The position numbers and the translations under genes were made by a program. Positions 37,661 to 47,839 of a DNA stretch of 64,000 nt are shown one piece after another (the stretch's first letter is position 1; each line of letters starts with the position of its first letter). The stretch lies in contig JBGTDA010000093.1 in assembly GCA_041748555.1 (NCBI GenBank), forward strand, positions 34,510-98,509, in the 5' to 3' direction. The notes under the pieces are model-generated. The model ran no database searches, was not told where the DNA came from, and saw nothing but the letters and a program-made list of their open reading frames with translations. Source of the DNA: Rhodonellum sp041748555 (GTDB taxonomy: Bacteria; Bacteroidota; Bacteroidia; Cytophagales; Cyclobacteriaceae).

Positions 37661-37683
37661 CATCACCCAATTGAGATTTAAAA

Positions 37684-38607
37684 ATGTACCAAATAAAGAA
37701 AATAATTGTTTGTCTTGACCAGACGAGTTTAGATGAAACACTGATAAAATTTGCTTCATTTATTGTCAATGTCAACCAGACAAAAAAGATTTATTTCACC
37801 AATGTGATCCGAAATCTGAATATTCCAAAAGAGGTTCTTGAGGAATTTCCAAACCTGATCGAAAACATGGTTGAGGAAAGGAAAAACCATATGAAGGAAT
37901 TGGTGGATAGACATTTCAAATATGGTAAAGACACCGAAATCTCCTATGTGGTCAAAGAGGGGCAGCTTTCCAAGAAGATCCTGAAACTTGCGATAGAAAA
38001 ATCTGCCGACATGATTATCATCGGCAAAAAAGTCCAGCTGCCGGGAACAGGAGTGATTTCCCAAAGGCTTGCAAGAAGAGCCAGCTGCTCACTGCTGATC
38101 ATTCCTGAAAATTGCCAGCCTAAGATTGATCGCATTTTGGTGCCAAGTGATTTTTCGGATTATTCCAGGGACGCTATGGAAGAGGCGGTGATGATTGTTG
38201 AAAAATATGGTGGGAAAGCAGAAATTATCTGTCAGAATGTTTTCACTGTTCCTTCAGGCTATCATTTTACAGGAAAGAGTTATGAGGAATTTTCTGCCAT
38301 CATGCTGATGCATGCAGAAATCAACTACAAAAAATTTATCCGTAAGATCGATACAAAAAAAATAAAAATCACCCCCATTTACACCAAGGATGAAGATGAT
38401 GATCCGGTAGAGGAGATTTTAGCCAAAGCCAAAGAGGTGGCAGTAGACAATATCATCATCGGCGCAAAGGGACGAACTGCCGCCACAGCACTGTTTATCG
38501 GAAGTATGGCCGAAAGACTTATTCAGCTCAATGATGAATTCCCACTTCTAGTCACCCGGCCAAAGGGTAAAAATGCGGGTATACTGGATTATATATTGGA
38601 GATTTAG
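37684..38607 (+). CDS. Universal stress protein, tandem UspA domains
   Basis: A 307-residue cytoplasmic protein with two UspA domains (about 1-140 and 150-300). Domain one has DMIIIGKKVQLPGTGVISQRLAR, domain two NIIIGAKGRTAATALFIGSM (quoted: IIIGAKGRTAATALFIGS), both related to the G-x2-G-x9-G-[S/T] ATP-binding loop, better preserved in domain two. Bacteroidota tandem Usps are induced by stress and starvation, but their clients are unknown. The gene is alone with its own -7 box. Confidence 0.88.
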   Translation: MYQIKKIIVCLDQTSLDETLIKFASFIVNVNQTKKIYFTNVIRNLNIPKEVLEEFPNLIENMVEERKNHMKELVDRHFKYGKDTEISYVVKEGQLSKKILKLAIEKSADMIIIGKKVQLPGTGVISQRLARRASCSLLIIPENCQPKIDRILVPSDFSDYSRDAMEEAVMIVEKYGGKAEIICQNVFTVPSGYHFTGKSYEEFSAIMLMHAEINYKKFIRKIDTKKIKITPIYTKDEDDDPVEEILAKAKEVAVDNIIIGAKGRTAATALFIGSMAERLIQLNDEFPLLVTRPKGKNAGILDYILEI

Positions 38608-38646
38608 GGATATGATATAAATAATCGATGCTTTATCAATAATTCC

Positions 38647-38849
38647 AAAGGCTTGATAATGCCCGGAGAGGATTTCATCCATGAAAGCTTTATCGGATAC
38701 AAATTCACGGCCCGGATTGAGGAATTCACGGAGACTGCCGGTAAGCCCGCCATCATCCCAAGCATCGAGGGCCGGGCAAAGATTACGGTTACAATACCAT
38801 CATTTTGGATGATGATGATCCCTATTTTCATGGATTTCAAGTGATTTGA
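38647..38849 (+). pseudogene. C-terminal remnant of a proline racemase / hydroxyproline epimerase
   Basis: The translation GEDFIHESFIGYKFTARIEE then PAIIPSIEGRAKIT matches the C-terminal end of the proline racemase family (usual form: GEDFIHESIIGSKFTG...). A single-base deletion at about 38787 shifts the frame, after which GYNTIILDDDDPYFHGFQV, the usual family end, continues in the next frame to TGA 38849. Nothing of the rest of the gene is present upstream, where the Usp gene ends 39 bases before. Confidence 0.75.
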
Positions 38850-39009
38850 AATAGACTTGAGATGTGAGACATGAGACCTGAGATTTGCCATATTGTCCCT
38901 CTGGCGTTTGGGGATGATCAGCAAGGGGATTTCCTGGATGTTTTCGGCCAAAAGCCCGTTTTAAATTCATCCTTAAATGGATTACAAGCTCCTGCAGTGG
39001 TGTTTATTT

Positions 39010-39507
39010 TTAGTTTTTAAATCCCACATCAAATACTACCTGCAGACCTTCATATTTCCTTTCAATAACTGTAAAATAATATACATCGGTAAAGGCAGCG
39101 CAGATAAGTTCAAGCATTTCAACTTTATAGATTAGTTTATTGTTACATAAAAGCACCTGCTGCCTGTCAAATACTGCACATTGGTGATGGCGGTAGCGCC
39201 CGGCAAGTATAAAATATTTCTCAAAATCCAAGGTTGGAAGTTCGGCACTGCAGGTAAAATATTTCTCATAATCGGCCTTTGTCTTGATGATTAGGTTTAC
39301 CTCCTTGGTATCAGGATTGATATTCTGAAGACTGCATGGCAGATTTCCCAACTCCTCATTGTAAAAAGTATCTATCCGTTGGCCATTTTCACCCTCACAA
39401 TTTTGGATCATGCTTTCTTCCTGACAACTGCCCGAAAGCACCGACAAAAGCAATAGAATTGTCATCGATTTTAACCTGTTTTTCATAGTAAACAGTATTT
39501 CTGTCAA
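39010..39507 (-). CDS. Hypothetical lipoprotein, tandem copy 1
   Basis: A 165-residue predicted lipoprotein (signal ending SVLSGSC). No known domain. Distinct features are the N-terminal NCEGENGQRIDTFYNEELG, several Cys residues (in QNC, LPC, FTCSAE, QCAVF, LLC, LIC) that could form disulphides, and the RQQVLLCNNKLIYKVEML segment. It is close to identical over long stretches with the gene at 39730, and the downstream flank is duplicated too. The first ATG at 39507 is used here; a Met six residues later (39486) is the alternative start and gives a more compact signal peptide. Confidence 0.65.
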   Translation of the reverse strand: MTEILFTMKNRLKSMTILLLLSVLSGSCQEESMIQNCEGENGQRIDTFYNEELGNLPCSLQNINPDTKEVNLIIKTKADYEKYFTCSAELPTLDFEKYFILAGRYRHHQCAVFDRQQVLLCNNKLIYKVEMLELICAAFTDVYYFTVIERKYEGLQVVFDVGFKN

Positions 39508-39552
39508 AAATTTGTTTGGCTAAATATTTTTTAAAATAAACCGGGAGGTCGG

Positions 39553-39625
39553 CTATTTTGGAACTCCCACATAATACAGATCAAATCCGCCTTTGCCTCC
39601 CGGACGGTTGGAAGAATAAATAATC
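39553..39625 (-). pseudogene. PD40/WD40-like beta-propeller C-terminal remnant
   Basis: On the minus strand NNWIIYSSNRPGGKGGFDLY then YVGVPK and a TAG (39555-39553) match the blade motif of PD40 proteins (typical SNRPGGxGGxDLY). Only about one blade remains between the two tandem lipoproteins; the frame upstream is not family-like. Confidence 0.5.
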
Positions 39626-39729
39626 CAATTGTTATAGAAGGTCAATAGAAACTTTCTCCTCTTTCGATGATGGGTCTGAATTCATCATCAGGTGAATTGA
39701 ATTACAAGCTCCCGCAGTGGTGCCTGCTT

Positions 39730-40218
39730 TTAGTTTTTGAATCCCACATCAAATACTACCTGCAGACCTTCATATTTCCTTTCAATAACAGTTACATAAA
39801 ATACATTTGTAAAGGCATTACAGATTTGCTCGAGCATTTCAACTTTATAAATTAGCTTATTGTTACATAAAAGCACCTGCTGCCTGTCAAATACTGCACA
39901 ATTGTGGTGTCGGTAGCGCCCGGCAAGTATAAAATATTTCGTAAAATCCAAGGTTGGAAGTTCGGCGATGCAGGTAAAATATTTCTCATAATCAGCCTGT
40001 GTCTTGATGACAAGGTTTACTTCCCTGGTATCAGGATTTATATGCTGCATGCTACATGGAATTTCTCTTAACTCCTCGTTGTAAAATGTTTCTATCCGTT
40101 GCCCATTTTCACCTTCACAATTTTGAATCATTGTTTCTTCCTGACAACTGCCCGATAGCACCGACAAAAGCAACAGAATTATCACCGCTTTAGATTTTTC
40201 TTTCATAGTATTTTGCAT
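39730..40218 (-). CDS. Hypothetical lipoprotein, tandem copy 2
   Basis: A 162-residue paralogue of the gene at 39010, offset by about 720 bases in the same direction. The lipobox region LLLLSVLSGSC and the core (IQNCEGENGQRI, NINPDT-like INPDTREVNL, LDFTKYFILAGRYRHHNCAV) are shared. Differences are scattered, mostly conservative, and keep both frames open, so both copies are under some constraint or the duplication is recent. No domain is recognised. Confidence 0.65.
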   Translation of the reverse strand: MQNTMKEKSKAVIILLLLSVLSGSCQEETMIQNCEGENGQRIETFYNEELREIPCSMQHINPDTREVNLVIKTQADYEKYFTCIAELPTLDFTKYFILAGRYRHHNCAVFDRQQVLLCNNKLIYKVEMLEQICNAFTNVFYVTVIERKYEGLQVVFDVGFKN

Positions 40219-40445
40219 AGCAATATTATTTTAAGTACATAAAATTCATTTAATGATTGAACAAGAATACGCAAGACACCATACTCAAATTTGCCTTTAG
40301 TATCACCCATTATTTAATTTCATTATTCTTTTAAATATGTTTTAAATTCTGGTTTCCTATCACAAGGATGTCGGTACTTCATCGGGTAAAGATACACCTA
40401 GCAACGACATCGCTTTGGCTTAAAACCTATTCCATTTAGAACATC
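40219..40445. other. Intergenic region
   Basis: Less than 230 bases between the lipoprotein gene and the end of the broken protease. No gene, terminator or promoter is evident. Confidence 0.4.
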
Positions 40446-42846
40446 CTAATGTTTAATAATGATATGTCTGTAATCGGTTTTTGTTCCGGTTCTAATCTCA
40501 AGAATATATTGTCCGTCCGGAAGATCATCAATGTTAAGTTCTAACCGTCTTTTCAACGATTTACCGGTTTTTCTAGTTCTTCCATTATTGTCAAGGAGTT
40601 GAATTTCAAATTCTTCAACGTATTCCGGATTTTCCGCTGATGATCCGGTCAAGCCCTCATTGCCTTTCGATTCATCTTGGATTATTAGGCTGGAAGAAGC
40701 GGGGTTTGGATAAACAACTAACGGTACCGGTCCACCTCCGCCGGATCCACTGTTATTGATTGTTAAGCTATTTGTCCAACTTGAGCCACAGGCATTGTTG
40801 GCCCTACAATAGAGCGTGTATGTTCCGCTTGTCAATGAAGTCGTGATATAAATACTAGTATTGGTTGTAATAGTTGATCCCCCATAAACGCTAAATCCTG
40901 AAGGTAATACCCAAGTGTAGGATGTTGCATTTGGACTTGATCGACATTAAAGATATATGTCGCACCTGGATTGGTGCTTACCGGATTTACACCTCGGGTA
41001 CCTGTCCATAATTAAGGTATTGATTCCGGCTGCCGGATTACCAACCCATATACTTCGTGTTAGACTGGTAGTACCGCATGCTGCATTGATAGTGGCAGTT
41101 ACAGTAATCCCCCCATTAAAATTATTCAGGCGCGTAGCCGCTCCTGTTGTAGGATTTATATTTAAACCGTTCGGGTTGCTGCTACTCCAGGTTATGTTGG
41201 TGCCTGCAGGCTGATTTTGCAGTGTATATGTACCACTGGAGCATATGGTAGATGGCCCGGTAATTGGAAAGGCTTCTTGCAGTGCTTTGAAGGCATTTAC
41301 TTTGCCATAACCCATTTGATTATTCCATGATAAATTAGGCTGTTCTCCTGCCCCATTAGTATATGTATAATTCCCGACCTTATCCACTGAACGTTCGATA
41401 GAATTCCGAATCTGTTGTAAGGTCAATCCGGGGTTTACAGAGAGGAGTAATGCAGCTATGCCTGCCACCTGAGGTGCAGCGAAGGAAGTACCATCAAGAG
41501 ATGTATAATTTCCGGCCGCACCGGTATTAGTATTATAACCCAATGTACCTTGACGGTCTGTTGTACTTATACTAACACCTGGAGCAACAACGTCTAAACC
41601 GGTTCCATAATTTGAAAAACCCGCTCGACTAGGTGTTCTACCTATTGCACCTACCGATAATACTTGAGGATTATTGGAAGGATAACTAATAGAATTATGG
41701 CTATCATTACCACTAGAAAAAACTACAATTGTTCCTAAACCATTCCTGCCGAGGGTTATCGCATTTTGGATCGCATCGTCAATAATTTGATAAACGATAG
41801 ATGGTGACCAGCTATTATTTATGACGTCAGCACCATTTTGTCAAGCAAAAATTTATTCCTGCTGCTCTGTTTTGGCGCGAAAGAGGGGTTGCTGCAAAGG
41901 AATTGCTGATTGACATTAATTGAATCCCAGGTGCCACACCAGCAACACCTAAACTGTTATTTGAAGAAGCACCGATAACTCCTGCAACAGCCACACCATG
42001 ATTTCCTCTTACTACACTGGGGCTTGTTCCGGTTTCAGAATCAAAACTTATCGGGCTTATATTGGCAAAATCCGGGTGGTTGAATTCCAGACCATGATCT
42101 AAAACAGCAACCACTATATTTGGACAACCCATTGTGATGTTCCAGGCCTGACAAATTTTAATATCGTTACCAACTGTCCCACCTGATTGACCCGTATTGT
42201 TTAAATGCCACTGTTGGCCAAATAAGGGATCATTCGTACAGTTTACGTTTAAATCCTCCATCAGGTCAGGCTGGGCAGAAGAAAAATTCCCGGTTTCATA
42301 AAATAAATTTGCAAGAGCCAACGCATTGCCTTTTGAATTTTTATCACACGACAAAATGTACCATAAAGGCATGAAATGGTCATTGCCAACGATTTCAACT
42401 AGGCTTTCCTTTGCCAGTGATTCTAAAATTTCTTTATCCTTCTCCTGTTTAAGTTTCACATAAAAATATTGTGACAGGCCAATTTCTTTCCCATTCACCA
42501 TAAAGAAAGGTGCAGTATATATAATTTTGGGTGATTGAATTTTATCTTTATTCACAGATTGGTTTACCAACCCCCAGTGCAGATTATCCATTTCAGGTTT
42601 GCCGGGTCGGCGGTTTTGAATTGTCCGACTAATCACAATCGGCTCAAGGTCCGTAATATTTTGGGCTGATATCCCCAATTCCTGAGCGATGGAGGCCTTA
42701 TTTTGACCTTCTACCAAAACATACTGTTTTTCAGGATACAATTCCAAGAAATGTTTTTCCCCGTTGGCCCAGTAGTAATTTCCCTGAGTATATCCAAAAT
42801 TAAAACTTATAAATAGAATGATTGCGGAAAACAGAGATTTTACCAT
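40446..42846 (-). pseudogene. Subtilisin-like (S8) protease with T9SS type A sorting domain, broken
   Basis: One ancestral gene of about 800 codons. The N-terminus has a signal peptide and pro-region. The catalytic triad is still readable: Asp in VAVLDHGLEFNHPDF, His in RGNHGVAVAGVIGA, Ser in LDGTSFAAPQVAG. Then come Ig/PKD-like modules and a type A sorting domain (VYPNPASSSLII, LDNNGR, LPDGQYILEI..). Lesions: an extra T in the run at 41847-41851 plus a TGA for Trp (41843-41841), and frameshifts at about 41003 and 40940. The pieces otherwise keep family likeness, so decay is fairly recent. The intact version would have been a secreted, surface-attached protease. Confidence 0.85.
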
Positions 42847-42910
42847 ATTTGTTTTAGTTAAAAATATTGCGTTTAAATTAAGTCTGAAATATTGCCTTTA
42901 TATTCCGTTA

Positions 42911-42938
42911 AAAAAATACCCTGTTCAGGGTATTTTTT
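42911..42938. terminator. Perfect bidirectional terminator-like hairpin
   Basis: AAAAAATACCCTG (42911-42923) and CAGGGTATTTTTT (42926-42938) are exact inverted copies with a two-base loop region, flanked by A and T runs so it can terminate in both directions. It lies 65 bases upstream of the broken protease on its own coding strand, where no gene ends now. Confidence 0.65.
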
Positions 42939-43485
42939 GCCTATTTTTTACCTTATATGCATATACGGAATTCTGCCAGTAGCCAAATTAAAATTGGAAA
43001 GCTCCCGAAATTCTTAGGGACAGGTAGTGACAATAAGTGGATTGGGCAATTTTAAATAAGTTATATGGTCAAAACAAAAGGTTTTGATATGAATATATTA
43101 AATTTGTCGTAAGATCAGGATTGTGATGGGTAAAAGGGACGATGAATATAAGCCGGGAAGATATGGTTGAATATGATGCATATGTCACTAAAGCAACCCC
43201 TTCCAACAAAAGAAGAATCTAAACCGGGGAAGAAGGACCCGGCAGAAAACAAAGGTTGCCACCATGGCCGAATCAACTGTTATGGAGGATTTTGAATCCG
43301 GGGAAATAACCCAAGACTGGTTATTGCATCAATTCAACCTTACTGGCAAAGTAGCGGATAATCATATTAATTAATATCCATCGGGAAAAACAACTTTTTT
43401 ATTTAAATGAAAGTCCGGGTATATGTTTTAAGGAAGATTTTTTTGTAATTGGTTTTAAATTGTATCCGAAAAACATAAGTAAAAA
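42939..43485. other. Intergenic region before the fructan sensor
   Basis: No convincing gene. A TAAATTTG (43099-43106) fits the -7 consensus but has no proper -33 and no ORF longer than about 40 codons follows (43129, 43142). TATGTTTT about 60 bases before the sensor ATG is a one-mismatch -7 box. Confidence 0.4.
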
Positions 43486-46254
43486 ATGAAAGGCTATTCA
43501 TTCCAATTTCTTCTTCTAACGTGCCTTTTTTTAGCATCCATTGGATTGACTTCCTGTGAATCCCAAACAGAAAAGAAATTCAAAATCGGTTTCTCGCAAT
43601 GCATTTCAAACGATGCCTGGCGCAGAACTATGCATGAAGAAATGTATCGGGAGCTTTCTTTTTACCCTGAATTGAGTTTGACAATTAAGGATGCCAACGG
43701 CAACAATCAAACCCAGATCCAACAAATCAAGGAGTTCCAAAAAGAGGGAATTGATCTTTTGATTGTTTCCCCTAACGAATCAGACCCGATCACTCCTATC
43801 GTCGAGGAGATTTATCAATCCGGGATTCCTGTAATTGTGATTGACAGAAAGATTAATTCCAATCTCTACTCTGCATATATAGGTGGTGATAATTATGAGA
43901 TAGGATTGACAGCAGGTCAGTATATCCGCAACCTGCTCAACGGCTCGGGGAAGGTTCTTGAAATTTGGGGACTCCGGGGAAGCTCACCTGCCAAAGACAG
44001 GCACCGCGGACTTTTGGATGCTTTCGAAGGATCTTACATTGAGATCAAGGATCAGATAGAAGGTGAATGGGAAAAAGATGTGGCCAGAGTAAGGGTGATG
44101 GAATATTTAAAAAGTGCCGATAAAACCGATTTTGATGTTGTATTTGGGCATAACGATGTGATGACTATCGGAGCCAATGAAATATTCAGAGATTTAAATA
44201 TTAACGATAAAAAATTTGTCGGTGTAGATGCACTTCCCGGGCCATACGGAGGAATACAAGCCATCACCGACGGAGTTTTGGATGCCACTTTTTTCTATCC
44301 TACAGGTGGGGACAAAGCCATAGAAATTGCCGGAAAAATTCTGAACGGAGAGGTGGTAGATAAGGAAAACATCCTTCAAACTGCGGTGGTAGATCCCACC
44401 AACATCCGTTTGATGAAACAACAGACTGACAGGATTCTTGATCAGCAAACAAGCATCACACGTCAGCAGGAAATGATTGACAGTCAGCTGGAGATTTATA
44501 AAAGCCAAAGAGGTCTGTTGATTGTTTTCGGAATCACCCTTTTCGTGGCTGTTATTTCATTGGCGTACGTATTCAAGTCTTTGAAAGACAAGCAGGAAAT
44601 AAATGAAGAGCTACAGGAAAAAAATGATGAAATACTGGTCCAACAGGAGAAAATTCTGGATTATTCTTCGAAAGCGGAAGAAGCCACCAAGCATAAACTG
44701 GAGTTTTTCACCAATATTTCACATGAATTTCGAACTCCGCTTACCTTGATCCAAGCTCCCGTAGATGAATTGATACAGAACAAAGAGACAAGTGCCTTCA
44801 AAGAGGACCTTCTAATGATCAGGAAAAACACCCTCCGATTACTTCGTCTGGTCAATCAGTTGATGGATTTCAGAAAAATAGACAGCAGCAAAATGCAAAT
44901 CAAAGCTTCTGAACAGTTTGTAATACCCTTTTTAGAAGAAATCATGACTGTCTTTAAAAAACCTGCAAAGGACAATCAGATACACTTCAGGCTCATCTGT
45001 GACCAACCCAACCTAAAACTGTGGTTTGATCCGGGCATGATGGATAAGGTCATTTTCAACCTATTGTCCAATTCTTTCAAATTCACTCTAAAAAGAGGTT
45101 TTATTTATATAAAAGTTGAAGAAGATCTGCTTAAACATGAAGTTTCTATACAGGTTGAGGACAGTGGGCAGGGCATGAACCATGAAGAAGTCATCCACGC
45201 TTTTGATCGATTCTACCAAGGTAAAACAGGTGTAAGAGAAGTAGGAACCGGGTTGGGATTGGCTTTGGCAAAAGAACTGATCATTTTGCATCATGGCTCC
45301 ATTCAGGCCTTTAGTGAACAGGGAGATAAAACAGTATTTGAGATCAGGCTTAAAATAGGGAAACAACATTTTGACCCGGAAGAAATTTCCGCTGAGAAAG
45401 TCCTTGATCATATCATGGACCATGAGCCGTTTTTATCAGAGGATGAAGAAATCGGAATGGATCCACTTGAAAAACCTCAAAATCCACAGACAATATTGAT
45501 CATCGAGGATGATTTCGGGATCAGAAAGTATCTCAAATCCAGGCTTCAGGTTTCTTATCGTGTGTTAGAGGCAGAGGATTATCAATCAGCTCTATTTATA
45601 GCCAAGGATGAAATGCCTGATCTGATCACCTGTGACCTGATGTTAAAAGATGGAGACGGATTGAATTTGATCCTAAAACTAAAATCTGAACCTGAAACCT
45701 CCCAAATTCCGATCATTGTCATCTCAGCAAAAACAAATCCCGAGGATCAAATTAAAGGACTGAAAGCAGGAGTAGATGATTATATCACAAAACCTTTTAA
45801 TATTTCCTATGTTTTGGAACGGATCAAAACCATCCTGACAAACAGAAATCAGCTCAAAGAACATTACCTCCACGAGTTGCCCGTTCATGAGGTCAGTGGC
45901 ATGAATGCAATAAGCAGTGATAAAAAATTCATTAATTCATTCACAACTTTGATTGAGGAAAATATTGGTAATTCCCGGTTTGGAGTCCATGAAATCTGTA
46001 GAGAAATCGGCTTATCAAGGGGTCAGCTTTACCGGAAAACAAAATCTTCATTAGGTTATAGTGTCAATGACTACATTACAAAGGTCCGCCTGAAGAAAGC
46101 CAAATATTTATTGATAAACGATCATGGCAGCATTGCGGACATTTCCTTCCAAACAGGCTTCAGTACTTCCGCTTATTTTTCTACTGTCTTCAAAAACTCT
46201 TTTGGTGTGACTCCAACAGCTTTTCGGGAAACTTACATAAAAGAGAAAAAATGA
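43486..46254 (+). CDS. Hybrid two-component sensor/regulator of the fructan locus (HTCS)
   Basis: A 922-residue one-protein signalling system. In order: signal sequence, a RbsB/LacI-like periplasmic sugar-binding domain (about 30-310; FKIGFSQCISNDAWRRTM, VSPNESDPITPIVEEIY), a membrane helix (about 342-364), HisKA with NISHEFRTPL (His413), HATPase with NLLSNSFKFT and GTGLGLALAK, a receiver domain with phospho-acceptor Asp717 (TCDLMLKDGDG) and ITKPF, then an AraC-type HTH (GQLYRKTKSSLGYS, IADISFQTGFSTSAYFS). The Bacteroides thetaiotaomicron fructan regulator BT1754 has the same architecture and binds fructose. The gene lies upstream of the fructan genes and reads in the same direction. Confidence 0.95.
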   Translation: MKGYSFQFLLLTCLFLASIGLTSCESQTEKKFKIGFSQCISNDAWRRTMHEEMYRELSFYPELSLTIKDANGNNQTQIQQIKEFQKEGIDLLIVSPNESDPITPIVEEIYQSGIPVIVIDRKINSNLYSAYIGGDNYEIGLTAGQYIRNLLNGSGKVLEIWGLRGSSPAKDRHRGLLDAFEGSYIEIKDQIEGEWEKDVARVRVMEYLKSADKTDFDVVFGHNDVMTIGANEIFRDLNINDKKFVGVDALPGPYGGIQAITDGVLDATFFYPTGGDKAIEIAGKILNGEVVDKENILQTAVVDPTNIRLMKQQTDRILDQQTSITRQQEMIDSQLEIYKSQRGLLIVFGITLFVAVISLAYVFKSLKDKQEINEELQEKNDEILVQQEKILDYSSKAEEATKHKLEFFTNISHEFRTPLTLIQAPVDELIQNKETSAFKEDLLMIRKNTLRLLRLVNQLMDFRKIDSSKMQIKASEQFVIPFLEEIMTVFKKPAKDNQIHFRLICDQPNLKLWFDPGMMDKVIFNLLSNSFKFTLKRGFIYIKVEEDLLKHEVSIQVEDSGQGMNHEEVIHAFDRFYQGKTGVREVGTGLGLALAKELIILHHGSIQAFSEQGDKTVFEIRLKIGKQHFDPEEISAEKVLDHIMDHEPFLSEDEEIGMDPLEKPQNPQTILIIEDDFGIRKYLKSRLQVSYRVLEAEDYQSALFIAKDEMPDLITCDLMLKDGDGLNLILKLKSEPETSQIPIIVISAKTNPEDQIKGLKAGVDDYITKPFNISYVLERIKTILTNRNQLKEHYLHELPVHEVSGMNAISSDKKFINSFTTLIEENIGNSRFGVHEICREIGLSRGQLYRKTKSSLGYSVNDYITKVRLKKAKYLLINDHGSIADISFQTGFSTSAYFSTVFKNSFGVTPTAFRETYIKEKK

Positions 46255-46446
46255 AACGGATTTGAATATCCGGAACAATATTGAAAGGATATTTTAATTA
46301 GTAACTTTCATGAAATCGATTGTGCTTTATCTGAAAGCCATTTTTAGTAGGAAAATGGTTCCATGAAACATTTTTATAAATTAAAAAAACAGAATTAAAA
46401 TTTATATTTTTTAAAGTGGGGTTATTTGGCATCAACAATAAACCAA

Positions 46447-47790
46447 ATGAGCCAAAACACAATATATTATTCCCTCATTGCTGCCTTAAGCGGATTTCTT
46501 TTCGGATTTGATACAGTTGTCATTTCAGGAGCTAATCTTCCTATCAAGGCTTTATGGAGCACGTCGGAATGGTTCCATGGGTTTTTCATCATGAGTGTGG
46601 CTTTATGGGGAACATTCTTCGGCGCCATCCTGGGAAATATTCCCTGTGACAGGATCGGTCGAAAGAGCACCTTATTCTGGATAGGGGTATTGTATTTTGT
46701 TTCGGCTTTCGGAACTGCCTTGGCGACCGATCCATTGATATTTTCTTTTTATAGATTTTTGGGAGGATTGGCAATCGGTGCTTCGACTATCGTCGCACCA
46801 ACCTATATTTCAGAAATTGCTCCGTATAAATTCCGGGGGAAACTGGTTGGTTTTTTTCAAATCAATATTGTTCTGGGAATTCTGATCGCATTTATATCGA
46901 ATTATATTTTTACAGGTGTTGGTGGAGCAAATGATTGGCGCTATATGTTGGGAGTTGAAGCGCTTCCGGCATTGTTGTTTGTGTTTTTGGTGGTGAAAAT
47001 TCCGGAAAGCCCAAGATGGTTGATCATCAAAAAAAACAAAGAATTTAAAGGAATGGAAGTCCTAAAACAGATTTTTGGGGAGGACACCATCAGCCCGCAA
47101 AACATCCTCAAGAATATCAGAAAAGAGCAACAGCGCTTGACTTATCCCAAGATTGAAGGCAAAATAAAAAGCAATGCTTTTATGCTTGCATTTTTCATAG
47201 CCTTTTTCAATCAGGCATCAGGAATAAATTTTATTCTTTATTACACTCCTGAGATCATGGAAAAAACAGGGTTTGCAACGGAAGAATCTCTTTTGGGAGC
47301 AATATTTATAGGTGGAGCAAACGTGGTATTTACGCTTTGGAGTCTTTCACTCATCGACAAAATGGGCAGAAAGCACCTGATGGTGATCGGTTCCACAGGC
47401 TATTTGCTCAGCTTATCCATGATTGTCTACGGATTCTATTATCAGGTTTCACCGGTGTTCAACCTGATCGGGATAATAATTTTTATTTCAGCTCATGCAA
47501 TCGGGCAGGGTTCTGTGATATGGGTATTTATTTCAGAGATCTTTCCCAATAAAAAAAGAGCCAAAGGTCAATCTTTCGGTGCGGGAGTACATTGGGCAAT
47601 GGCTGCATTGGTGACACTTTTCGGACCTGCATTGATCAATGCACTGCAGCCCTGGCAAATCTTTCTCATATTTCTGGTTTTTATGTGTTTCCAGTTTCTC
47701 TTTGTGATTTTCATCATGCCTGAAACAAAAGGGAAGCCATTGGAACAAATGCAGATAGCTGTTTCGGAAAAACAAATTCAAAATTCTTAA
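46447..47790 (+). CDS. MFS sugar porter, first copy of the fructan locus
   Basis: A 447-residue inner-membrane sugar/H+ symporter of the SP family with 12 helices. Signatures: GFLFGFDTVVISGA in helix 1, DRIGRKSTLFW in loop 2-3, PESPRWL after helix 6, QASGINFILYY in helix 7, PETKGKPLEQM at the C-terminus. The start is placed at ATG 46447 (MSQNTIYYS), matching the paralogue at 54629; a TTG seven codons upstream is in frame. It probably carries fructose or glucose released from fructan. It follows the sensor by 190 bases and precedes SusC by 49. Confidence 0.92.
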   Translation: MSQNTIYYSLIAALSGFLFGFDTVVISGANLPIKALWSTSEWFHGFFIMSVALWGTFFGAILGNIPCDRIGRKSTLFWIGVLYFVSAFGTALATDPLIFSFYRFLGGLAIGASTIVAPTYISEIAPYKFRGKLVGFFQINIVLGILIAFISNYIFTGVGGANDWRYMLGVEALPALLFVFLVVKIPESPRWLIIKKNKEFKGMEVLKQIFGEDTISPQNILKNIRKEQQRLTYPKIEGKIKSNAFMLAFFIAFFNQASGINFILYYTPEIMEKTGFATEESLLGAIFIGGANVVFTLWSLSLIDKMGRKHLMVIGSTGYLLSLSMIVYGFYYQVSPVFNLIGIIIFISAHAIGQGSVIWVFISEIFPNKKRAKGQSFGAGVHWAMAALVTLFGPALINALQPWQIFLIFLVFMCFQFLFVIFIMPETKGKPLEQMQIAVSEKQIQNS

Positions 47791-47839
47791 AAACAAAAAA
47801 CAATTTAAACTCAATTAACATGATAAACTCCTTCAAATT

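Noticed and set aside
38604..38951. Minus-strand 115-codon frame after the stress protein
   Set aside because: It is antisense to the proline racemase remnant and has no recognisable features.
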